Source of the DNA: an uncultured Ruminococcus sp.
Lineage (GTDB): Bacteria > Bacillota > Clostridia > Oscillospirales > Ruminococcaceae
NCBI GenBank assembly: GCA_902464115.1
Contig: CABQIF010000015.1
Location: 1 to 26,400 of the forward strand
Direction of reading: 5' to 3'
Length of the DNA: 26,400 nt
Shown: positions 13,886 to 21,640 of the stretch, piece by piece
Layout: every line of letters starts with the position of its first letter
Position numbering within the stretch: the first letter of the stretch is position 1
Translations under genes and position numbers: made by a program
The notes under the pieces: model-generated
Told to the model about the DNA's origin: nothing
Database searches by the model: none
What the model saw: the letters and a program-made list of their open reading frames with translations, nothing else

Positions 13886-14359
13886 ATGCAATACATCGTA
13901 AAACATTTTTCAGAACTGACCACAGAAGAATTACTTGAGATTTATAAGTTGCGAGTGTCTGTTTTTGTCGTAGAACAGAAATGCCCCTATCAGGAAGTGG
14001 ACGATGCCGACCGGGATTCCTATCACATCTGGTTTCAGGACGAGGATGGCATACAAGCATATGCACGGGTGATGGATGGTGGTGTGACATTTGCAGAACC
14101 ATCCATTGGCAGAATCATTGCCAAGAAGCGGCGGTGCGGATTGGGCAGTAAAATCATTTCCAATGGCATTCAGCTTGCACAGGAGCGGTTTCATGCGAAA
14201 CAAATCAAGATTGCTGCTCAGACCTATGCCATTCCATTTTATGAACAGGCAGGATTTCGGGTAATTTCAGAGCCGTTTTTAGATGTAGGCGTTCCACATG
14301 TGCTGATGTTGTGGGAACAGCCGAAAGAATCATCGCTCAACAGGGGGAACGTATTGTGA
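13886..14359 (+). CDS. ElaA-family GNAT acetyltransferase
   Basis: A 157-residue protein with the ElaA layout: ELLEIYKLRVSVFVVEQKCP followed by YQEVDDADRDSYHIW near the N-terminus, then the acetyl-CoA region (RIIAKKRRCGLGSKIISNGI) and AAQTYAIPFYEQAGFRV near the C-terminus. ElaA proteins are acetyltransferases of uncertain substrate. The start follows GAAAGGAA. Its stop overlaps the next gene's GTG start by four bases, so the two are probably coupled. Confidence 0.9.
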   Translation: MQYIVKHFSELTTEELLEIYKLRVSVFVVEQKCPYQEVDDADRDSYHIWFQDEDGIQAYARVMDGGVTFAEPSIGRIIAKKRRCGLGSKIISNGIQLAQERFHAKQIKIAAQTYAIPFYEQAGFRVISEPFLDVGVPHVLMLWEQPKESSLNRGNVL

Positions 14360-15150
14360 AACAATACATTGTAGATGCCTTTACAGACCGAATCTTTTCT
14401 GGCAATCCAGCAGCTGTTTGTGTGTTGGAACACTGGCTGCCCGAACAGCAGATGCAGAATCTTGCCATGGAGAACAATCTTTCAGAAACGGCTTTCATTG
14501 TACCGGAACAAGATGGTTATCAACTGCGTTGGTTTACGCCAAATGGAGAAATTGATTTCTGTGGACACGCAACTCTTGCAGCAGCATATGTATTGTTTCG
14601 GTTTGTTCCGCAGCAGGCAACAACCCTTTCCTTTTCAACGCAGTCGGGGAACATCACTGTTCAAAAGCGGGCAGATTGCTATGAGATGAATTTTCCGGCA
14701 TATACTTGTCATCCGGTTGCTGTGACCGCAGAGATGGAGCAGGCAATTGGCGTAAAACCCCTGGAAGCCTATTTGGATCGGGATTTGCTGCTGGTGCTGG
14801 AAAATGCGGATGCAGTGCGAAACTTGCAGCCGGATTTTGCAAAGCTGAGCCAATTAGACGGCGTTTGTATTGCTGTTACGGCACGTGATACAGAATATGA
14901 CTGTATTTCCCGTGTATTTGCTCCAAAGATGGGCATTCCGGAAGATCCGGTAACAGGCTCGACACACTGTATGATCGTTCCGTATTGGTGCAAAAAGCTG
15001 GGGAGATTCTCTTTGACTGCTCTGCAAGCATCTCGCCGTTCTGGTGTTTTGTATGCAAAGCAATGTGGAAATCGGATTCAAATTGCAGGAAAAGCGGTTC
15101 TATTTGCAATTTCAGAAATCTTCATGGAACCAGAAGCAGAAACCAAGTGA
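14356..15150 (+). CDS. PhzF-family isomerase/epimerase-like protein
   Basis: A 264-residue protein of the diaminopimelate epimerase fold. The N-terminal half has VDAFTDRIFSGNPAAVCVLE, NNLSETAF with the presumed catalytic Glu44, and IDFCGHATLAAAYVLF; the C-terminal half has VFAPKMGIPEDPVTGSTHC. PhzF itself isomerises a phenazine precursor, but the many chromosomal relatives have unknown substrates and no phenazine genes lie nearby. GTG at 14356 follows AGGGGGAA and overlaps the preceding stop; an in-frame ATG at 14311 lies inside the ElaA gene. Confidence 0.9.
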   Translation: MKQYIVDAFTDRIFSGNPAAVCVLEHWLPEQQMQNLAMENNLSETAFIVPEQDGYQLRWFTPNGEIDFCGHATLAAAYVLFRFVPQQATTLSFSTQSGNITVQKRADCYEMNFPAYTCHPVAVTAEMEQAIGVKPLEAYLDRDLLLVLENADAVRNLQPDFAKLSQLDGVCIAVTARDTEYDCISRVFAPKMGIPEDPVTGSTHCMIVPYWCKKLGRFSLTALQASRRSGVLYAKQCGNRIQIAGKAVLFAISEIFMEPEAETK

Positions 15151-15178
15151 AAAACCGACGGAAAGAGGAGGGAACACG

Positions 15179-16453
15179 ATGCAGCCTTTAGCCGAACAGA
15201 TTCGCCCGACTTGTCTGGAGGAAGTGGTTGGACAGCAGCATTTGCTTGCACCAAACCGACCGCTTCGCCGGATTATTGAGAGCGGAAAAATTCCGAATAT
15301 GATTTTTTATGGACCTTCCGGTGTTGGCAAAACAACCGTTGCCCGTATGATTGCCAACAGCACCTCGATGTCACTGCACAAGTTAAACGGAACGACTGCT
15401 TCTACAGCAGATTTACGGGAAGTTGCTGCGGAAGTCGGAACACTTTCCGGAATGCATGGCATTTTGTTGTATCTGGATGAGATTCAGTATCTCAACAAGA
15501 AACAGCAGCAAAGCTTGCTGGAGTACATCGAAAGCGGGGATATTACACTCATTGCATCCACCACAGAAAATCCCTATTTTGCAGTTTATAATGCATTGAT
15601 CAGTCGGTCAACAGTCTTTGAATTCAAAGCCGTTTCGCCGAAGGAACTGCAAAAAGCAGTGGAACGGGCATTTTCCAAAGTGCAGAAAAATTTCCCTGTG
15701 CCGATTACAATTGCAGAGGGTGTTTGTGCACATATTGCCGGCGGATGTGGCGGTGATGTCCGCAAAGCGATGAATACGGTAGAACTCTGTGTGCTGTCAG
15801 CAGAAAGAACAGAATCTGGTCTTTCTGTATCGCTGGAACTGGCACAGGAATTGACGCAACGCAGCAATATGCGATATGACCGAGAGAATGACCAGCACTA
15901 TGATTTATTATCCGCCCTGCAAAAGTCCATTCGTGGTTCGGATGAAAATGCAGCACTGCACTATGCAGCCCGATTGCTGGCGGCAGGAGATTTGCTTTCG
16001 ATTTGTCGGCGGCTGTTGGTGATTGCCTCGGAAGATATCGGGCTTGCCTATCCGCAGGCGATTGTGATTACAAAAGCTTGCGTGGACAGTGCCTTGCAGC
16101 TGGGCTTGCCGGAGGCACAAATTCCGCTGGCTGAGGCGGTGGTATTGCTGGCAACCGCCCCAAAGTCGAATAGTGCCTATCTTGCCATGCATCGGGCAAT
16201 GGAGGACGTAGAAAAACATGGGGCACTAGATTTTCCACGGCACTTGCAGAATTGTCATTTTGATGGAGCAGGGGCAGCCGTGAAGGGGCAGCATTATTTA
16301 TATCCGCACGATTACCCGAACCATTATGTTCCGCAGCAGTACTTGCCGGACGAAATCCGAGATGCAGTCTATTATGAGTTCGGAATGAATAAGCAGGAGC
16401 AGGCAGCTGCTCTTTACCGGAAGAAAATACTGGAACAGGCAAACAAAAAATAA
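15179..16453 (+). CDS. rarA: Replication-associated recombination protein RarA (MgsA)
   Basis: A clamp-loader-related AAA+ ATPase acting at stalled replication forks. The 424-residue protein opens with LAEQIRPTCLEEVVGQQHLL, has Walker A GPSGVGKT (45-52), Walker B LYLDEIQ (98-104), the sensor-1 region LIASTTENPYF, and the family's C-terminal tetramerisation region (DFPRHLQNCHFD, then GQHYLYPHDYPNHYVPQQYL). The ATG at 15179 follows GAGGAGGGA. It lies 28 bases after the PhzF-like gene, although no functional link is obvious. Confidence 0.96.
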   Translation: MQPLAEQIRPTCLEEVVGQQHLLAPNRPLRRIIESGKIPNMIFYGPSGVGKTTVARMIANSTSMSLHKLNGTTASTADLREVAAEVGTLSGMHGILLYLDEIQYLNKKQQQSLLEYIESGDITLIASTTENPYFAVYNALISRSTVFEFKAVSPKELQKAVERAFSKVQKNFPVPITIAEGVCAHIAGGCGGDVRKAMNTVELCVLSAERTESGLSVSLELAQELTQRSNMRYDRENDQHYDLLSALQKSIRGSDENAALHYAARLLAAGDLLSICRRLLVIASEDIGLAYPQAIVITKACVDSALQLGLPEAQIPLAEAVVLLATAPKSNSAYLAMHRAMEDVEKHGALDFPRHLQNCHFDGAGAAVKGQHYLYPHDYPNHYVPQQYLPDEIRDAVYYEFGMNKQEQAAALYRKKILEQANKK

Positions 16454-16485
16454 ACATCAAAATCAACAGAAAGAAGGATTTTAAA

Positions 16486-16671
16486 ATGGCATTACCGAAA
16501 GACCCTTACATTTTATTGAGTTATTTGAACACCCAGTTGCGGGACAAATACGCTTCCCTTGCAGCCCTGTGTGATGATTTGGAAGAAGACCAGGCTGCTT
16601 TAGAAGCAATCATGCAGACGGTGCAGTATCATTATGATGTAAATCGTAACCAATTTATTCACAATTCTTAA
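16486..16671 (+). CDS. DUF4250 small protein
   Basis: A 61-residue acidic protein beginning MALPKDPYILLSYLNTQLRD, matching the short DUF4250 family common in Clostridia; function unknown. The residues LAALCDDLEEDQAALEAIMQ look like a helix-turn-helix-like pair of helices, but DNA binding is not established. The start follows AGAAGGA at good spacing. It is 32 bases after rarA and probably the last gene of that transcript; no clear terminator follows. Confidence 0.85.
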   Translation: MALPKDPYILLSYLNTQLRDKYASLAALCDDLEEDQAALEAIMQTVQYHYDVNRNQFIHNS

Positions 16672-16708
16672 AACCCTGTTCGTTCCTGAAAATATTAAAA
16701 GAAAATAG

Positions 16709-16737
16709 TTGACAACCAATCTGGAAACGGATATAAT
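16709..16737 (+). promoter_or_regulatory. Sigma-A promoter of the L,D-transpeptidase gene
   Basis: A perfect TTGACA (16709-16714) and perfect TATAAT (16732-16737) are 17 bases apart, about 90 bases before the TTG start at 16828. This is the strongest consensus match in the window. Confidence 0.85.
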
Positions 16738-16827
16738 AAAAACAATGATTTTCCTGTCAGAATTTGTACGAAAGACACAATAAATCGCACATTTCCACAA
16801 AAATATGAAAAAACAAGAAGGGAACGA

Positions 16828-18591
16828 TTGCAATTGAATGAAACACAAAAGAAAAAGAATCCGTCTTACGGCAGCCATCCGCCAGCCAATGTCCTTTCCA
16901 AAGAGCAGCTGCAACAGCGAATGCAGACAGCATTGCAAAATGGGCAGAGGACGACTCGGAAACGACCGCCAAGACCCTATACAGAAGCTGAAGCAGAATC
17001 TGGAGCAGAACAGGCTGAAACCAGAAAACCGCCTCGCAGAAGAACATTTCCAGCAGAGCACCTGAACCACGATGCAGTGGATATGGATGAAAATATGAGT
17101 TCGGATGGATATGGTGCAGGGGCAGAAGAAGAACGTCCTCGCCCAGTCAAGCGGATGCCTCGACCAAAGCCAGAGCCAGCAGAAGAAGTGGTAAAAAGCG
17201 GAAATGGCAAGAAGATTGCCCTGCTGGTATGCTTGATTGTTGTGATTGCATTGCTAGCCGTGTATTTGGTTGGATTTTTCTCCTATCAAGATCGTATCCT
17301 TCCGAACACCCGTGTGAATGGCATAGATGTAAGCGGAATGACAGCAGCGGAAGCGGAACAAAGTGTTCTCAGTCAGGCGAATGCAAAGGGGATTACCTTT
17401 GTGAAAAAAGATGGAGAAGAAGTACCGTTTTCCGGTGACCAGTTCGGTTCGACCGTTTCGCTCTCCAGCAATACGGTTTTAACGAATGCTGTTCAGAGCG
17501 GACACGGTGCATGGTTTACAAGTTATTTCCATCCAACCGACTTGACCGTTTCGGTGATCAATTCCTATTCGGAAGAAGACCTTGCTGATTTAGTCAAGAA
17601 TTATACTTGGGGAACGGTTGCACCGACCGATGCAAAAATTGAAAAGGGTGACGATGATACCTATCAGATTGTACCAGAAGAAGAGGGCGATATGGTGGAT
17701 ACGGATACCCTCGCAGCGTATACGCTGGAACAGATGAAAGATGGCAACAATACCATTTCGCTGACGGATGCCAACTGTTACTTACAGCCGGAAATCACCT
17801 CGGAGGATTTGCAGGACAAACTTGCAGAATACAACCGGTTTTCAGATTTGACCATTACCTATGACTTTGATGACCGGCAGGAAGTCTTAGAGCCAGACAC
17901 GATTTCCGAATGGATTACCGTGGATGAAGATGATGATTCTGTAGACGTTGACCGAGATGCGGTTACCAACTGGGTGAATGAAAACTTAGTGAAGTATGAC
18001 ACCTATGGTTCAGACTATATGCGGACATTCCACTCCACCTTACAGGGTACGTTAGAGATTCCGGGCGGACAGTATGGAATTTACGGCTGGCTGACGGATG
18101 TAGATGCAACGGTTGACAAGCTGATTGAATATATTCAGAACGGCGAAAGCGTGACTGTAGAACCGGAATATGCACGAACCGGATATTGTCGGGCAACAGA
18201 TGACATCGGCGATTCTTACGCAGAAGTAGACATCACGAACCAGAAAGTGTTTGTCTATAAAGATGGCGAACTGGTGATTGAGTCTGACTGTGTAACTGGT
18301 ATGGCAGATGACCCATCCAGAGAAACACCGCCGGGTGTTTATAAAGTCTGGTCGATGGATCGTAACCGAATTCTGGGAACGATGGAAACTTATGGTTATG
18401 AACAGCCAGTAGACTACTGGATTTATTTCACAGAAATTGACATCGGTTTCCATGACTTGGCACGAAGTGCTTATGGTGGAGATATTTATAAGACGAATGG
18501 CTCTCACGGCTGCGTCAACTTGCCGTTGGATGTAGCAGCAGAGATGTATGACACCGTAGAAATTGGCTATCCAGTCATTGTGATTGCATAA
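16828..18591 (+). CDS. Membrane-anchored L,D-transpeptidase (YkuD) with VanW-like/PG-binding domain
   Basis: Predicted to make 3-3 peptidoglycan cross-links or attach proteins to the wall. The 587-residue protein has a long charged, Pro/Arg/Glu-rich cytoplasmic region (1-125), one transmembrane helix (about 128-150), an extracellular PG_binding_4-like region (about 155-430; RVNGIDVSGMTAAEAEQSVL) and a C-terminal YkuD domain (about 455-587) with the catalytic GSHGCVNLP around residue 560. The start is probably TTG 16828, five bases after AGAAGGG; TTG 16834 is an alternative and no in-frame ATG fits. The large cytoplasmic tail, with blocks of PPR/RPK, is unusual and might bind partners or be phosphorylated. 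Confidence 0.92.
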   Translation: MQLNETQKKKNPSYGSHPPANVLSKEQLQQRMQTALQNGQRTTRKRPPRPYTEAEAESGAEQAETRKPPRRRTFPAEHLNHDAVDMDENMSSDGYGAGAEEERPRPVKRMPRPKPEPAEEVVKSGNGKKIALLVCLIVVIALLAVYLVGFFSYQDRILPNTRVNGIDVSGMTAAEAEQSVLSQANAKGITFVKKDGEEVPFSGDQFGSTVSLSSNTVLTNAVQSGHGAWFTSYFHPTDLTVSVINSYSEEDLADLVKNYTWGTVAPTDAKIEKGDDDTYQIVPEEEGDMVDTDTLAAYTLEQMKDGNNTISLTDANCYLQPEITSEDLQDKLAEYNRFSDLTITYDFDDRQEVLEPDTISEWITVDEDDDSVDVDRDAVTNWVNENLVKYDTYGSDYMRTFHSTLQGTLEIPGGQYGIYGWLTDVDATVDKLIEYIQNGESVTVEPEYARTGYCRATDDIGDSYAEVDITNQKVFVYKDGELVIESDCVTGMADDPSRETPPGVYKVWSMDRNRILGTMETYGYEQPVDYWIYFTEIDIGFHDLARSAYGGDIYKTNGSHGCVNLPLDVAAEMYDTVEIGYPVIVIA

Positions 18592-18635
18592 TCAACAGAT
18601 ACAAACAGAAAAACAAAATTCTATATTGTAAACCA

Positions 18636-18668
18636 AAAGCAGTCTGTACAAATTGTGCAGGCTGCTTT
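18636..18668. terminator. Hairpin after the L,D-transpeptidase gene
   Basis: A 15-bp stem with G-T wobble pairs (AAAGCAG...CTGCTTT) closes a three-base loop. The T tract beyond the stem is short, so efficiency is uncertain. Confidence 0.6.
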
Positions 18669-18726
18669 ATTGATTGATAAACATTCTAAGGATTTAATAT
18701 GACGGTATCTCCTGCAAAATAGCATG

Positions 18727-18758
18727 AAAAAGCACCTGCCGGAGCAAGTGCTTTTTTT
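18727..18758. terminator. Bidirectional terminator at the Rrf2 gene end
   Basis: AAAAAGCAC pairs with GTGCTTTTT around a 12-base loop and has T tracts on both strands. It overlaps the stop codon of the minus-strand Rrf2 gene at 18757. Confidence 0.85.
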
Positions 18759-19185
18759 ATGATGACATTTTTTCTTTTGTTTCCTGGATGAGTTGACGAA
18801 GCGTGATTTTAGCAAGTTCATTTTCCATTGCCATTTGGATATTGTCCAGTTTACTGTCCAATACACGATGTACATTTCTGCCTACCGGACAGTTTGGATT
18901 TGGATTTTCATGAAAATGAAAAAGAGATTCTTCTTTTTCGACTGCTTTAAATACATCCAACATTGTGATTTCATCAGGGGATTTTGCCAATGATGCACCG
19001 CCAATGCCTGCTTTGATTTCCACAATTCCAGCCGATGAAAGCAATCCTAATATGTTTCTGACAATGACAGGATTCACATTGATACTTCCGGCAAGGAAGT
19101 TTGAAGTGATTTTATAGTCGTTTTTAAAAATTTCTATACATAATAAAATATGGGTTGCGATGGTCAATCGAGATGAAAATTGCAT
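18757..19185 (-). CDS. Rrf2-family transcriptional regulator (YwnA-like)
   Basis: A 142-residue winged-helix regulator. The DNA-binding region spans about 1-65 (TIATHILLCIEIF, ITSNFLAGSINVNPVIVRNI, GIVEIKAGIGGASLAKSP), followed by a dimerisation helix region (TMLDVFKAVEKEE, NCPVGRNVHRVLD). Only two Cys are present and the three-Cys iron-sulfur set of IscR/NsrR is absent, so it is more like YwnA or redox/electrophile sensors with a single Cys. ATG at 19185 lies seven bases after GGAGG. A TTGACA/TACAAT promoter (19216-19244) is overlapped by one copy of the shared operator, so autoregulation is likely. Confidence 0.9.
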   Translation of the reverse strand: MQFSSRLTIATHILLCIEIFKNDYKITSNFLAGSINVNPVIVRNILGLLSSAGIVEIKAGIGGASLAKSPDEITMLDVFKAVEKEESLFHFHENPNPNCPVGRNVHRVLDSKLDNIQMAMENELAKITLRQLIQETKEKMSS

Positions 19186-19215
19186 ACAAGTGCCTCCAGC
19201 GTAATTGATATTCTT

Positions 19216-19244
19216 ATTGTAGCACAATTTAGTTGTAATGTCAA
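19216..19244 (-). promoter_or_regulatory. Promoter of the Rrf2 gene
   Basis: On the minus strand TTGACA (19239-19244) and TACAAT (19216-19221) are 17 bases apart. The -35 lies inside operator copy 1. Confidence 0.75.
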
Positions 19245-19254
19245 CTGTTACAAT
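19232..19254. promoter_or_regulatory. Rrf2 operator copy 1
   Basis: GTTGTAA-N9-TTACAAT, one mismatch from a perfect 23-base dyad. It covers the -35 of the Rrf2 gene. Confidence 0.75.
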
Positions 19255-19291
19255 AAAGCAAGTGAAAAATTGTGCAATGATACAAAATATT

Positions 19292-19314
19292 GTTGTAATT
19301 CTTGACATTACAAC
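19292..19314. promoter_or_regulatory. Rrf2 operator copy 2
   Basis: A perfect GTTGTAA-N9-TTACAAC dyad that overlaps the -35 of the cupin gene. Confidence 0.8.
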
Positions 19315-19330
19315 TTGAACGTGATAGAAT
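19302..19330 (+). promoter_or_regulatory. Promoter of the cupin gene
   Basis: TTGACA (19302-19307) and TAGAAT (19325-19330) are 17 bases apart. The start near 19337 lies within operator copy 3. Confidence 0.75.
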
Positions 19331-19333
19331 GTA

Positions 19334-19356
19334 GTTGTAATCAAATAGGTTACAAC
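19334..19356. promoter_or_regulatory. Rrf2 operator copy 3
   Basis: A perfect GTTGTAA-N9-TTACAAC dyad over the predicted transcription start of the cupin gene, 42 bases (about four helical turns) from copy 2. Confidence 0.8.
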
Positions 19357-19381
19357 AATAAAATTTTTGGAGGTAACAATA

Positions 19382-19738
19382 ATGCGTAATTTTACAAAGG
19401 TAAGCGTTGCACAGGATGCAAGAACAGAACTTCATGACAAACTTTCTCTGACAGGTGCTGAAATCAGCGTGAACAATCTTCCGGCAGGGGCTGGTGTTCC
19501 GTTTGTTCATTCGCACAAGAAGAACGAAGAAATCTACATCATTCTTTCTGGTCAGGGTAAGGCTGTCATTGATGGGAAAACGGTTGAATTGCACGCAGGA
19601 GATTTTGTCAGAGTTGCTCCGGCAGCAAAAAGACAGTTCTTTGCAGGGGATGATTCTGCAATCCGTTTTGTATGTATTCAGGTTCAGGAAAACTCTCTTG
19701 AAGGATACACAGCAGCGGATGCTGTCATTGCGGAATAA
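19382..19738 (+). CDS. Cupin-domain protein
   Basis: A 118-residue single-cupin protein. Motif 1 is FVHSHKKNEEIYIILSGQG, with His43, His45 and Glu49/50 as likely metal ligands, and motif 2 is LHAGDFVRVAPAAKRQFFAG, in which the usual His is not at its normal place. Small cupins can be enzymes or metabolite sensors, and the substrate is unknown. The ATG at 19382 lies after GGAGG at an 8-base spacing. Divergence from the Rrf2 gene and two operator copies over its promoter make it the evident target of that repressor, so a role in redox or electrophile defence is a reasonable guess. Confidence 0.88.
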   Translation: MRNFTKVSVAQDARTELHDKLSLTGAEISVNNLPAGAGVPFVHSHKKNEEIYIILSGQGKAVIDGKTVELHAGDFVRVAPAAKRQFFAGDDSAIRFVCIQVQENSLEGYTAADAVIAE

Positions 19739-19795
19739 ACGGAAAACGCATCGAAATCACTTTGCAAAGCAAGTTCATCCAATCATCAGCAAATC

Positions 19796-19836
19796 CAGCT
19801 CGGTCATTGAAAGACCGAGCTGTTTGTTTTTGTTTA
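19796..19836 (+). terminator. Rho-independent terminator of the cupin gene
   Basis: A perfect 10-bp stem, CAGCTCGGTC/GACCGAGCTG, with a seven-base loop, followed by a T-rich run. Confidence 0.88.
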
Positions 19837-19861
19837 AAGTGGGCAGCGATGGGGCATAGTA
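19832..19861 (+). promoter_or_regulatory. Candidate forespore (SigG/SigF-type) promoter of the PBP gene
   Basis: GTTTA (19832-19836) and CATAGTA (19855-19861) are 18 bases apart, fitting GHATR at four of five positions and CATnnTA fully. GGGGCATAGTA resembles the element before sigG. No convincing sigma-A promoter was seen in the same gap. The predicted leader is about 40 bases. Confidence 0.3.
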
Positions 19862-19907
19862 GGAATGGGATATTTATTTTTTTGCCATGCAGGGAGGTCG
19901 ATTTTAT

Positions 19908-21533
19908 ATGCAGTCCATTCGCCGCCGGATTACCATGCTATGCCTGACCATGCTGATACTGGCAGCAGCCATTGCGGTTCGGCTTGCCTATCTCATCAGT
20001 GTGCCCAACTATCAGGAAACTGCCCGTCAGCAGGGTACGTATACCATCCGCACTCCGACCACTTACGCCAATTTGTACGATGCCGATTTTCAGAAACTGG
20101 TGAATGATACAGTGCAGCAAATTGCGGTCATCAATCCAACGACAGAAGCAGTCACTGCGATTCTGCCCTATGTGCAGGACAAAGAAGCCTTCTATGAAAA
20201 TCTGCAATACGGCACGCCGTTTTCCTGTGTTGTCACCACGAACCATGTGGACTGTGCAGATATTCAAATTTTTTCTGTTCCGATCCGGACAACAGAGCCA
20301 CAGCTTGCTCAACATTTGATTGGCTATACCCGAGATGGGGAGGGCGTTACAGGCTTAGAGGCGGATTATAACGCCTTGCTGCACAGCATTTCTTCGCAGT
20401 CATCGGTTACATTTACCGTGAATGGCAGCGGCGGTGTCCTTGCTGGCGAGCAAACGCTTATCCATACCGGACAGAGCATTTCACTGGGTGTGGTGACGAC
20501 ACTGCACAAAGAGGTGCAGCAGATTTGTGAAACAGTTGGGAAATCCTGTGGTTTGAAGAAAGGCTGCATTGTGGTTTTAGATGCACAGAATGGGGAGATT
20601 CTTGCCCTGTGCAGTTTCCCGTCCTATACGGTTTCAACACTGGGAGAAGCGTTGGAGTCGCCGGACAGTCCACTCATCAATCGTGCCTTATATGCCTATC
20701 CAGTCGGTTCGATTTTCAAGTTAGTGCCGGCAGCGTGTGCTTTGTCGCAAAATCTCAGCCAGTTTTCCTATACCTGTACAGGCAGCATTTCCATCTACGA
20801 CCAAGTATTTCACTGCCATGACCGCAACGGGCACGGAAAGCAGGATTTGCAGGCAGCTATGATTCATTCTTGTAACCCCTATTTTATCGCCCTCAGTCAA
20901 AAGCTTTCTGCTGCGACCTTGTTTCAGACGGCGGAGAAACTCGGCTACGGGACAGAAATTCCCCTGACAGATAGCATATCTGCGGATGGTGGAATCCTGC
21001 CCACTTTACAGGACTTGAAAATCTCTGCCGAAAAAGCAAACTTCTGTTTTGGGCAGGGTATGTTGACTGCATCGCCGTTGCAGGTTGCTCGCATGACGTG
21101 TGCAATTGCCAACGGCGGAACATTACCGCAGCCCTGTCTGATTCGGGGCATTACGAAAGACGGCGTTTCCCTTGTGACAGAAACAGAAACAACTGCGACT
21201 CCGGCATTCTCCTCGAATACTGCAACCGCTCTACAGGAATTGATGATTGCAGCCGCTTACGGCAGCGATACGTTTCAGGGCGTTCCGGATGGGATTACAG
21301 TTGGAGCAAAAACCTCCACGGCACAAACAGGGCGATATGATGAAAACGGGGTGGAGTACTGCCACGGCTGGATCACAGGTTTTTTTCCAGCGTCCAAACC
21401 ACGCTATGTGGTGACCGTACTGGCAGAGGACGGCGGATATGGCAACGATGCAGCTGCCCCTATCTTTCGAGAAGTCATTGAACAGATCGTGCAGCAGAAA
21501 GCCTTGCCGCTGTCTGGGGCGGCTCTGTCATAA
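19908..21533 (+). CDS. Class B penicillin-binding protein (transpeptidase)
   Basis: A 541-residue membrane-anchored D,D-transpeptidase for peptidoglycan cross-linking. One transmembrane helix (about 7-27) precedes a short linker domain and the catalytic domain (about 205-530). Motifs are SxxK at S268-K271 (GSIFK), SxN at S321-N323 (SCN) and the third motif at K468 as KTS (GAKTSTAQTG) in place of the usual KTG. The N-terminal dimerisation region is much reduced compared with SpoVD or FtsI. ATG at 19908 follows GGGAGGT at nine bases; an in-frame ATG at 19887 precedes that site. It may be sporulation-linked if the candidate promoter is real. Confidence 0.9.
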   Translation: MQSIRRRITMLCLTMLILAAAIAVRLAYLISVPNYQETARQQGTYTIRTPTTYANLYDADFQKLVNDTVQQIAVINPTTEAVTAILPYVQDKEAFYENLQYGTPFSCVVTTNHVDCADIQIFSVPIRTTEPQLAQHLIGYTRDGEGVTGLEADYNALLHSISSQSSVTFTVNGSGGVLAGEQTLIHTGQSISLGVVTTLHKEVQQICETVGKSCGLKKGCIVVLDAQNGEILALCSFPSYTVSTLGEALESPDSPLINRALYAYPVGSIFKLVPAACALSQNLSQFSYTCTGSISIYDQVFHCHDRNGHGKQDLQAAMIHSCNPYFIALSQKLSAATLFQTAEKLGYGTEIPLTDSISADGGILPTLQDLKISAEKANFCFGQGMLTASPLQVARMTCAIANGGTLPQPCLIRGITKDGVSLVTETETTATPAFSSNTATALQELMIAAAYGSDTFQGVPDGITVGAKTSTAQTGRYDENGVEYCHGWITGFFPASKPRYVVTVLAEDGGYGNDAAAPIFREVIEQIVQQKALPLSGAALS

Positions 21534-21562
21534 AGCATTCACAAAAACAGAATGGATTCCGC

Positions 21563-21591
21563 TTGCATCTTTCCACATTTTGTGATATACT
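21563..21591 (+). promoter_or_regulatory. Promoter of the CobW-like operon
   Basis: TTGCAT (21563-21568) and TATACT (21586-21591) are 17 bases apart, with a TGn extension before the -10. Confidence 0.7.
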
Positions 21592-21600
21592 AAAAACAAC

Positions 21601-21614
21601 TATGGGGAACCATA
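21601..21614. promoter_or_regulatory. Dyad at the CobW-like operon start site
   Basis: TATGG-GGAA-CCATA lies just after the predicted transcription start. It might be an operator for a metal-responsive repressor; it does not resemble the Bacillus Zur box. Confidence 0.4.
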
Positions 21615-21640
21615 AATTTCTGAGAAAGAAGATTGTAAGT

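Noticed and set aside
16838..17065. A 75-codon ATG frame overlapping the start of the L,D-transpeptidase gene
   Set aside because: It is in a different frame from the 587-residue protein, encodes a Lys/Arg-rich low-complexity product, and the ribosome binding site fits the TTG at 16828 better.
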